Of a stretch of 64,000 bases of DNA, positions 22,401-34,000 are shown piece by piece. The position numbers and the translations under genes were made by a program. The number at the start of each line of letters is the position of its first letter. The first letter of the stretch is position 1. The notes beneath the pieces are model-generated. The model saw nothing but the letters and a program-made list of their open reading frames with translations. It searched no databases and was not told the DNA's origin. Origin of the DNA: Mauremys mutica (lineage: Eukaryota > Chordata > Testudines > Geoemydidae); contig NC_059081.1 of assembly GCF_020497125.1 (NCBI RefSeq), positions 19,253,105 to 19,317,104 on the forward strand. Direction: 5' to 3'.

Positions 22401-25400
22401 TATCTTTATTGACAATGCAGACAGTGTTTTTGGTGGAAAGCACTTCTGGTAGGAGGATTTCAGTGCTTGAAGCGGCTTTAGCTGACCCTTCTTTTACTGT
22501 TTTTTTTAATAAGGACGATGTGGCCCTTAGGCCACATCCTATGTTTATGCCCAAGGTAGTGTTAGCTTTCCACCTAAATCAAACAATTAATCTTCACTTG
22601 TCTTTCCTGAAACCCCATTCATCTAAGGCAGAGGAGACTCTTCATACTTTGGATGTTCATTTAGCTGTGGCTTTTCTTGGACTGTAGTAGATCCTTCGGG
22701 ACTACAACATGGCTCTTTGTAAGCTATGCAGCAAGAATTAAGGGTCAATCAGTGTCATCTCAGCAAATCTCACACTGGGTCTCTGACTAGATCAACTCTG
22801 TTATGACCTTGCTAAAGTCTCCTCCATCAAGAGTAACTGCTTATTCCACCAGGGCTCAGTTCACTACATCAGCGTTCCTGAGTAAAGTCCCAATCGCTGA
22901 TATATGCAAGGTGGCAACCTGGTCATCTGAGTATACTTTTCTCTACTCATTATGACTCTGGACATGCACACACCTACAGTGGAACGTACATGTGCACAAC
23001 ACGTCTCGAAGAACAACAATTACTGCACAATAAGTAACCATTTTTTTTACTACTTTAGCTCAAGCTGTAGAGGTTCATGGTTTTAGAACTGGAGATCCTG
23101 GATGCAGTCCCCAGCGAGAACCCATGATAGCTGTGATTACATTTGCATCCATCAGGGATTTAGGATCATATAAAGGGCTTATCCTTCAATTTTATAACAG
23201 GGCTCTGTGCAACTGCTAAATCTGATCCTAAAAGTAGGAATGCTGCATGGATTGGTTTAAGTGTTCAATTTACAGCAGTAGTCTCGAACTCATTCTGCAG
23301 AGTAGGCCAAATTACACTGATAAATATGTTGTCTGGGCTGGGTCTGAAAACTTGGGCTGTCTACTCTCCTTGATCCACAGCAGCTCTCCCATGGATACCA
23401 GGAGGAGGCTTGCAAAGATCCAGGGTAGAATTATTATATTGTATTTTTAAGTCCCAGTCCTGCACAAGATTCCGCTAGAGGAGGCCCCTGTGGAGTACAG
23501 CCTCCACTGCAGCCATTCCCTTTCCTGTCCTTGGTCCTAGTTACAGAAAATCGGGGCAGGTAAACATCAGCCTGTTTTGCCCTCTGAGAACTGAAGCACA
23601 TCTTCAAAGGACTGAGGTTACAGAAACGTGCTCTTTGTTGGCACAAGTGGTTTCCTTCTTCCTCCCTCCCCACCTTGCGTATTTGTGATGCAGGGGGAAG
23701 TTAGAATCTGGGAGGGCAAAGGTTTATCGAAATGAAATTCAGTCTGAGCTCTTGATTAAAAACTAAGACCATCCTGTCTTAAGTAACTTGGTATATTGCT
23801 GAAGGTCAACTGCGCTTATCTAATTCTGCCTGTATATGCCTCCAACAGCATAATTTGAGGCTTCTCAATTTTAGTTACTTTATCTTGTATTATAAGAATG
23901 ATCATTATACAGTTTCATAATTGTTCATTGCATTTTTCGGACAAATAAAATGACAGGTCCCTATTCTGAGGATCTTACAGTGTAAGGATCTGATCTTGTT
24001 CCTTTGAAAATAATGGAAGTTTTGCATTGACTTCAGTGGGAACAGTGCTGAGTCATAAATTAGACTTAAAACAGGAAAGGATAACAATAAACAAAGGAAA
24101 CTATTGTTATCATTGTCCTGAGTCTCATTTGCCAAATAATAAGTTGCATGCTCCTCAAAAATAATCAATGGCAGATAAACTGCATATACTGCTGCTACAG
24201 CTGCTCTCTCACTCCTATTTAGTATTTGAGAGTCAAAACAAGAATCTGTTTCTCTGACTTTTCTCAGTTAGTGAAGTGCCTGCTCAGGAAACATAAGTTA
24301 CTGTAAAAGGGAAAAAACAGAAATACTGTTGATGAGATGAAAGTTTACTGTTGATGCATGTATGGTTTAATGTCACTTAACTCAGCAACATCACTAACAC
24401 TTTTATTCTGCCCATCTCTTATAGTAAATTATTCTGCTGTGATATATTTTAATGGAGTGTAGGAGTGCCCTATTGGATTCTGTTCAGGTTAAATGAATAG
24501 CACCAAATCTTTTATATATATGTGGCATGTATGTCACTTCGAGTGTGGCTGTGGTGTATAGCAGCAAAAGGGGAACATACTGATTCTTATAACTGATGAT
24601 CAACAGAGTGTATCTCTCTTTCCTGCCTTGGCTGAGCCTAGTGAGGCATGGAAATAAATTATATTTGCCTGTTACAGCTATAGCTTTCAGCAGTTTCTGT
24701 TATGGATGCTATTTAGTGCTATAGGCTAACTTTGTTTTATATGCTGGAAGTCCTCCTACTTACTGCAGAACTGCTGTACACGGATTTATAATACTGTAGC
24801 TAATGGATAGTGCTCTAAGGTCCTGACCCAAAGCCTACTGAAGGTATTGGAAAGACTCTTATTGAGGGGAAACTCCAGCAAATACAATTCTGTTTGGTAA
24901 GGAAATGAATATGAGATAAACCCTTTATGGTTTTGCCTCAAACCTTTCATAAGGCTGAAAAAGGACTGTTTTTTACTGGGTCAGAAAACTAACCAAGGCC
25001 TGGCGTGATAGAGCTGGCCTGAAAAAGAAGACACTAAAAGCAACCTTTTCTGAGATGGGGGCATGGGGACCTAGCTGTTTGTTTAAACAATGCTATTTAA
25101 ACTGCAGGGCATGCTGGATCATTGGTAGTGCAACTGCTTTTTAAGTGGACCAAGGCTGTATGGGTTTATTCTTCTTCCCTTCTCTGTTACCTAGCCTGGT
25201 CTCCATAATCCTATTTCAGCCATATATTAACTGACGTGAAGCCATCCTCTCACTGCTCTGCTCTGCTCTGCTCTACTTGTTTGATAGGGAATATAAAAGT
25301 CTGCAACAGCTCAAGGCCTCAGTAAACAGATATCAACATTTCTGCCGAGGTGGTCTGGAATTATCTTTGGCAGCTATTTTAGGCATCTTGGTTCCAAATG

Positions 25401-27958
25401 AAAATTTGCAGTAACAAGCAACAATAAGCCCAGCAATCTTTTCTTGCAGAACTTTTGACAGGTTTGAGGGAAGTGAAGAGGCACTTCACACTTTCAGTTT
25501 TCAGCAGCCTTTATCTCTGCATTTTCAGATCATTTAATAGGACGTAGCCGATGAAAGAGAAATTCAGTTTGTTCGCTGAGAGATACAAGAACCAATAGAG
25601 ATTTTACACTGCCACTTCCAGTCCAGAGATTGTACAGGGAGAAAGTTCATTTCAAACCTATGAAGATAACAGTCTCTATCAATGAGATATCTACAGAGTA
25701 AATAACTTTTTCAGTGTTTCTTCCACTTGAGTTGCTACTGACCACCTGACTACTGTATGTAGACAGAGAGAGAATCAGAGCTTTAAGGAATCCACTTCAG
25801 TGCATAGTCCCAGGGGAAAATGCCCTTTCAGCACTGAGCTACTCCTTTTATTTTGCAATGATTTATTTACAGCATCATGAGAAAGGAGATAGCAAAGATG
25901 GGTCAAGTTCAGGAGTATCCTGTGATTTTGTAGTTTATTGGTGAGCTAACTATCTTGTATAGCAGCTATCAGGAAAATATTTAATGTCATGCAACGACTA
26001 GGCTATCTGATATTTTTGTTCTTAAAAATGAAAGTTTTCAATTGTCAGTCAGTTTTAATTTTGCCAAAAAATATGCCAGTCTCAGCACAGATAAAAGCAA
26101 ATTACTTCATTAATGTCCATAGTGTTACAAGTACTTTTCAGGAGTTTAAAGGTTTTTAATCATTAAAATTTTGTAAGCTAAAAGATCACTTTGTCTTTAG
26201 ACACTTGAATTTATGTTCAATTCCAAGAGAATTAGTGGCAACCTTCTTTCCTGATACTTTCAAAACTAGAGAGGACAAAGGAAATGTACTGGTGGGAATA
26301 ATCCTGCCAGGACCGCAAACCACCTGCAGTCCCTTGCTTCAACCCACTGAAATTCTGAGTTGCTTTTTAACCACGAGGATTTATGGGGTTGTGTCACAGC
26401 ACAAAATCTGATTCTGTGATAGCTGAATATACTGGTGTTGGTGGAAGCTTTTTTGAGGAATTCTGTTACAAACCCCTGTTTCCAGGGGATAACAACTCAG
26501 CCAAAAATAGTCTTAAAATGGGTTTAAAAATGGCATACAAGGGCTCACAGCAGGAGAACAGCATTGTGAACATACAGACAATCATTTTGCAAGGTTGCCC
26601 ATTGGCAGCTCTTAAAGGAGTTTGCTTTTCGCCAGCAAAATAAAAAAATCATCTTTTAGGAATCACACTCACTAGACATTCTTAGCAACAGTTGACTTCT
26701 TTTGTTGACTTCTTCTAAGCATGGCTGTAAGACAAGCAGTTAAAAATTGGCTGCTCTGTATCCATAATAACTACAATGAGGAGTCAGCTCCATTTCTCAG
26801 CTTCCACAGATTTCAGGAGCATTTGCTTTATGCATTTGTGTTGGCCCATCTCTGTTTAAGAGCACATCTACAGTACTGCGATCCCAATGGGCGAACCTTA
26901 CCATAAGTGCTTCCTTCACTGGCAGTGTTAGCATTGGATATGCCTTGCTTACATCCATTTCAGGTGTTCATAATCCATCACTTAAGGGGACCCTTTATTT
27001 TTTTTTATTGTTTCTCAGATTCAGTTCCTTCAAAGCTAAGGCAGAAATTCTGTCCATAATATGATTTTAAATGTCACTTGGTTGCACGGTATGTAGATTC
27101 CCCCCCCCCCCACCGCCTTTAATTGTAACCAGGGTTCTAATTGGACCATTTTGTGAGAGAACCGTTTTCTGTGAGTCTGACTTTTGTAAGGAAAGGAAAG
27201 GAGTAAGAAGTAGGATTGCTGTTATTTTAATGAATGGTATTCAGTTCTATTATTTCTGAAATGGTAACATAATTTTTCTTTTCCATTCAGTGGGTTAGGG
27301 AGTTTTCACTGAAAATAAATAGGATCTTAATGGACATTGTAAAAGTGGTTATGGACAGTAATGGCTATTAGAGTGCTTGCAGTTTTCCAACAAGTTGCAT
27401 GTAATTTGGTCATAAAAATCAAATTTCCTTTGTTAAAAATGCAATGAAAACATATTGGAATGTTTAATGTTAAAAATGATGCTGCCATCAGAGTTGTGTA
27501 GCTTGTAATATTTAATAATACATCAGGAGTTAGTCATGTATTTCATTAAATGTTTCACATGCATAAGGAATATATTTGGAAAACATATTTTAAAGTAATA
27601 AGACTGACGTAACCACAGCACTGAATATTTACTAAACATATTCAGGGTCAACTTGATAAGCGTTTTCTCCAAATATTTTGCTAAGATAGTTATACAAAAA
27701 AACTTATTGGTGCAAAATGAGCTAATATTAATGATAAACCTCTATAAACATTCATTATATATTCTACTTTATTTTTATTGATTAACTCAATATTGAGGCA
27801 CACCATAGCAGCACTGTATGTTAGTTTGTCAGCAGTGTCATTAAGTCCTCATAGAAAGAGATGGAACTCTCAGATGGCTTTAATTAAAGAAAAATCAAAA
27901 TACTTTCCACTACACTTCTATAAGCAGTTGTAAAGTCACAAGGAGATAATGATGGGCT

Positions 27959-28001
<43 letters not shown>

Positions 28002-31000
28002 CGAATAGCATTAAAAACAAATACAGGGTTTGGGGGTTTTTTTGTTTGGTTTTTTTTGTCTCTGCCTGATGTGTACTTCTGGTTCCAAATGAGGTGTGTG
28101 TGATTGACTGGCCAGTTCGTAACTGTGGTGTTTGTAACTCTGAGGTTCTACTGTACAACCGGAGATCTCAGTCCTGCATGAGGATTTGCTAGGGTGAATC
28201 CCTGCACCTGTTCAGAGTCTCATTGACTTTAGGAGACTAGCAGATCCTGATGCAGGATCACAACCTTAAGCTGTGCTGATGTTTCAGCTTCGTTGGCCTT
28301 CACAGGCACGGAAGAGAGAATGATTCTAAGGAAGGGAGGATGTGGAAAAGACGAAATGACTGTGACTTAGAGAAGGAGAAAGGGGTGAAGGAGAAAAGAG
28401 GAGAGGAAGAGACTTACAGAAGAGAGTGAGAGGGGTGCTGGGTAAGAAGAGAGAGGGAATGACACTGGAGAGAAGATAAATCAATTGAGAGAATAAAGAG
28501 GTTTGAGGAGAAGAATATGGGGGAGAGAGAAGGAAAGAGACTGAAAGAGAAGGAGGGAAAGAACACTGGGACAGAGTGGAGGGGAGAGAAAGAGAAGAAA
28601 GACTAACTGACAAGCTGCTCTGCCATCTGACTGATAGCCACAAAGAAATCACAGGTTGGTCTCACGTAACAATACTAATACCTAGCTCTCATGTAGCATG
28701 TTTCAGAGTGCTTTACAGAGGAGGTCAGCATCATTAGTCCTGTTTTACAGATGGGGGAAGTGAGGCACCGAGACTTGTGCAAGGTCAATGGCAAGGCCAG
28801 GGATAGAACCCCAGGTCTTCTGAGTTCCAGTTCAGTTCTCTTTCTGCTAGGCCCCACTGCCTCACATTCAGCCCACTATTGCATTGGCATGTGGTAATAT
28901 TGCATTTTGGTGCAGTGTTCTCACCCAGCGATACAATATTATCGTGTTATGAGTTCATTCCCCATCTTTCCTAACACTCCCATGCTGCTGTAAAATGGCT
29001 TTCTTCTGGGATAATAATCTGGTAGTCCAGCAGAATGAATGGAATAGCAGTCAAACACAAGTACCCTGCAGGAATAACATGAAAGGATCTACATGTGGCT
29101 TGAGCACCAGAGTTTTCTAAGCTCTCCCCTTTCTATGTTACTCAAAGTATCTCCATTACCCGGCATTGTAGTCTGCTTCATTATTCATCACTCACTAGAA
29201 CACTGCTATAATATTGGAAACTTTTCCATTTCCAGTAATTCTCTGTTTCTAGTATAAATCCTATGTACTGGTATATTTTCTATTTGTTTAGGCCAGATGA
29301 TACGTACTCGGGCCATAATTATGCAGGCACAAGGAGAAGGAAGGCTATGCCCTACACAGCTCACCCAGTACAGAAACTGTCCTGTAAAACCCTGCTACAC
29401 TTGGATTCTCGGGGCATGGTCACCATGCAAAGTAGAGGTATGTCTTGTTGTTTTGCTTGTGAGGCGCTTCTCAGGTGATGCTCGTAGAAACGCATTTCAT
29501 CAACGACAAATGGCACAATTAGGTGACACAATTAATTTATACAGCTTTTCAGAGATCTAAGTATTTTTGCTGCCATTAAGACCATGCTAACATCCACTTT
29601 AAAACAGTGAGTTCATCATGAGTTGAACTATTGTGTTTTATCCAGCCATTAGATTAATAGATTCCAAGGCCTGAAGGGACCATTGTGATCATCTAGTCTG
29701 ACTTGCTGTATAACACAGGCCATAGAACTTCCCCAAAATAACTCCTTTGAACATATATTTTAGATAAACATCCAGTCTTGTTTTAAAAATTGCCAGTGAT
29801 GGAGAATCCATCACAACCCTTGATAAATTGTTCCAATGGCTAATTACCCTCACTGTTGCCGACTTGCACCTTATTTCCAGTCTGAATTTATCTAGCTTCA
29901 TCTTCCAGCCACTGGACCACGTTATACCTTTCTCTGCTAGATTGAAGAGCCCATTCTCAAATATGTGTTCCCCATATAGGTACTTACAGGCTGTACTGAA
30001 GTCACACCTTTAGAAACTAACTGTAACAGTGCAAGTCGTAGTAGGGTACACATATATCAGTACTGAATTGAGTTCCGCCAACTCTTCCTGGAGTGCAGCT
30101 CTAGCAAACCATTATATAATTACTTACAGCAATGCTAGCAAGCAAATGTATGTAGCAGATTTTGGAAGTAGTAATAACAATGACCCCGAGAATAACTGAT
30201 GTCCCTAGACATTTATAATGTCTTAAACACTTCAATTTAAAGTGATTCTGTGGAGTGTTGATTACTATATTCTTCTTAGTGGAGTTATCAAAATGGCCTG
30301 CAAATGTAAAAGACTCTTAAATTGCAATGCATAGCACACATACCCCCCCTTGCTTTGCTATCAATGGGAATATGCGTTTTCTCACTATCTTCGTGTTGCT
30401 TTGTGCTTGCATTGATTTATCTTACACTTCCCCCCCCCGCTCCTTAGTAATTGATGTGAATTAATTTGTAATTAAATTGATGTGAATTTTCTACACCGAA
30501 GTTACTCCTACAGAGTGAAATTTGCTTCACCTCTATTAACCCGTACTAACTGTCCTCTATGAGGAAGAAGTATGAGTGAAATGCCAAGAGGAAATCCACT
30601 CCCTTCACCCAGGGCACATGACCTCAGTGCAGATCTCACCATGGCTGCTGTTCCACACTATGGGACAAAGAGAGTTGGGGCCATTAGATGTGTGTGCAAG
30701 TGCAGATCCCCTGGCCTTTCTTCTGATCTACCCTTATTATGATGTAGCAGGCTTTGTGCTGTCTTCTGCTCCCACATTTCTCCCATAGAGGGAAGAGAGG
30801 ATGCAGCAAGTGTGCCTTGTGATGACTGCTGCAGCTGGCATAATCTAGAGCAGCCTTAGCCCATTGTAAATTGTAACTGGAACTGTTTTGACCCTTGGCT
30901 GTCCCACAATCAGGGAAGCAGCAAGAGGACTTAGGGCCACCCTTTCCTCCTGCTCTTTTCAGTTCTGCTAAATACAAACCAGGTACAACTGATAATGTGA

Positions 31001-34000
31001 CCCATGCATGTAAACGTAATATTTTTGTAGCCCTAACTCCCTGGGATCTAATCTTGTCCAAGTAAACAGGGTTAGTTCTGATGAGTACTAGATGGGAGGC
31101 CTTTAATTGTAGGAAATAGTGCTGGTGATAAGGGAGTGGACACTTCTCTCTGAGTTAGGTACTGAATCGACACCCTGACATATTGCTAAGATTATTAAGT
31201 TAATGGCACCTTTTGCAGAAAAGAAGCATGTTAAATCTGGAGGCTGGCCAAATTTCAGCTGAGATAAAGTAATTACATCCTGTCTACCCCAGATTTCACC
31301 CTGCACTTTCAGTAGGATACAGAATTCTTCTTTCCTTCCTAAACTATTGTGTTGTCTTTCTGTGCTCTATTAAATGGCTGTCAGAGGTGGCTGCACTTCA
31401 ATGGGGCTGGGGGGAAGGAGGAGTGGTTCCTTTACAATGTATTTTAGCAAAGCTCTTAAGGAAGAGGCATGTTATATAAATGTAAGGCAATTTACTTCTA
31501 ATTTTTTTCAGGGAATGAATCCTAAATTCACCTTCCAAGGTATCAAAAATCTTGTTTTTCACAGGTGTTCTGTTGAATTGACATTGACTAAAATGACATC
31601 TGAAAAATCTGTTGTGAAAGTAGCCTGACATGGTTAAATAAACAATAATCTTAATTATGAATAATATACAATATTTATCTTTTCTGTATTGTAGGATACC
31701 TGTAAAATATTTCGTGGTCTTAGAATAGTAACCGTTTTAATCCTAAATTAGTTGTTTGGTGTGAATGAGTAGAGCTGTTTGCATGCTTAGAAGTAGGGCC
31801 TGGCCCACCAGATGCTCTGCATTGCAGATTTTCACATTATTTAAGCCAGAGAGAGGTAGGTATTACTGTCAGTCCTTGTGTCCTAAAACAAGATATGTTG
31901 GAATGCACTTTTGGCAGTAATAGTACCGGAATGCACTACCAGCTCCCAAAGGCAGTGCAGTGGTTCAGTGCAAGTCAAGCCCTGATTACCACCGTCCATG
32001 AACCTGCATGCATCACAGGCCATTTCCAGTTGTTCAAGGAGCAAACCTGCAGCCTTCAAAGAGATGGAAAACCTTTTAGAAGCAGTGAACGTTACCAGTC
32101 CTAAAGCAATAAGGTACATAAATGGCAGAAAATTAAACCTGAGTCTGAATGTTTCCCTCTATAACATCCTATCATAACCTGGATAAAAAACATCAACAAC
32201 ATGAAGTATTACTAATTTTTATTATTTGGATATTAAAGGAACATGAGACACGTAGTTAGACATTAACAAACCATTTATCCAGGGCCTCAATATCATTTAA
32301 ATTATATGCATTTAACACCAAATTTCCAAAGGTATTTAGGCTCCTAAGGCCCAGAGAGGTTCCCAGTGGGATTTGCAAAAGTGCCTAAGTGCCTAACTTT
32401 CATTAATTGGGAGTTGGGTGCCTAGACACTTTTGAAAATCCCACTAAGCACCTATTTGCATCATTTGGTGCCTAATACCATCAAAAATCTGGCCCTCAAA
32501 GTCTGATCATGCAGCCCTTTCTCGCAAAGGAGAATGCATACCCGAATAGGTGCTCTCTGATGAGGGAAAGTGTTGCCCAATCGGGCCCTTAATTAACAAC
32601 TCTTTTCCCTCAGCAGAGAGAACATTTACCAAGCAGACCTTACTCTTGGGAGCTATGTATATCCAATAACCTCCTCGGGGAGCTTCCTCTGTTTATCACC
32701 TGTTATTCAATTTGGGCTGATTATTGATATCCTTACTCTAGCAAATTCCTACTGAACTCCACTGGATGGTTGGAACTTCAGGAATGGGTCCTACATAGTT
32801 TTAGGAAGCAAATAGGGACCAGTATTTTTCTCCTGATTTATTTATGCACCATATATAGTAAAAAAGCAAGCTTCCCTTGTCCTCTGTAAATGGCATCATG
32901 ACTTTCCATTTTCAAAAAGTATGATGATCCCTGCCACGAAAGGACGTTGTTAGGTTTGGTTGTTTGTAAAGCCAGCCTTAAATAATAAACAGAGGTCACC
33001 ATTAAAGGTTAAACATTTACCACAGCATAATATCTGAGATACAGTAGCTATTTCCTATTCCAAGTACAGGGATATCCAAAGATATCACTGATGTATCACA
33101 GTGTAGTAACTGTGTTGACAAAAGGCTGACTTTAGAGTGGACAGCACTGTATTAGAGGTAGATATTATTGTCAGCTAGAATAAGTGTCTTTTCATATCAT
33201 TTTAGTCTCTACAATACCGATTAGTCATTTCCTTGTGCTTTTCTTCTAAGTTTGAAATATACAGTAGTTTGATTAGACCCTGTCTGCTGAGAGTTCCTTC
33301 CATATCATATTCTGTCTCCACCAGTAATTTCTAAGAACTCCAACCCAGTTTGGCACCTGGATGAGCTATTCATGCACCATTAATCCAAGTCTGCAACAGA
33401 GGCTTCTGCAGTGAAATAGCAATTTAGAATAGTAAGTTACATACAGATTAGATTGAAACACAATGTTGAAAACTTAATGTCTAGCTGCATACAGTAAATC
33501 TGCACTAATACTTCTCTTAGACATTTGATTACCAACTGCTTTAAATCCAACTCGTTATACCCTCACTTATATTTCACTACCTGTCAATGAGGAGGTGCAG
33601 AGAAAATGAGAAAGGTACTGCATGAATATGAGAAAGCCAGTCTTGAGATTCCTGCTACCAAGCCCAGTGCTGAATAAATATACTTGGTAGGTAGCCCTTT
33701 AGGTCTGTGAATGAGGTCCATTATTTTCCAAGAATCTACTGCCAGGTGATCCAGAGTAGCACTTCCCAGAGTAGCCCAATAAAAGCAGAGTTTTTACTTA
33801 AGGAGTTTTATAAAATGCTCATTTCCATAAAGCTCAAGTTGCACATATGTAATAAACATAACATCATTACAAGTCCACATCTTTAAAGAGAGGACAACAA
33901 ACCCCATCACCTACAACAGTCATATCTTCCCTCCTCCCGATAGCATCCTTCAAGGTGTGACTGTCATTTTGTCATCTGTTTAATAAAAAGGTATTGATTT

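Larger units (their letters stand above)
17905..23050 (+). mobile_element. DIRS-like tyrosine-recombinase retrotransposon, decayed
   Basis: The order along the + strand is a Ser/Pro-rich gag-like region (18.69-19.68 kb), reverse transcriptase (20.74-21.14 kb), RNase H (DASTKGWGFIS at about 21.58 kb) and a tyrosine recombinase (22.3-22.95 kb). The RT has YFLVPKKSGGFHPILDVRKL; its active-site region near 21.1 kb is degraded. Frames are broken by several stops and shifts. Inverted repeats of about 55 bp lie at both ends (17910-17964 and 22961-23014), as in DIRS elements. There is no sign of LTRs. It occupies the middle of the 13-kb THSD7B intron 3. Confidence 0.8.

Noticed and set aside
27959..28001. 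CRISPR-like or regulatory array
   Set aside because: It is a simple TCTA microsatellite. The 87-bp and 39-bp arrays near 62-63 kb also lack the repeat/spacer alternation of CRISPR.
28326..28652. Ser/Leu/Pro-rich minus-strand frame of 108 codons
   Set aside because: It is the complement of a homopurine tract.
31030..31110. Functional 5S rRNA gene
   Set aside because: Only the internal-promoter region is recognisable, it is diverged, and it continues into a SINE body with no T-run terminator at the 5S 3' end.
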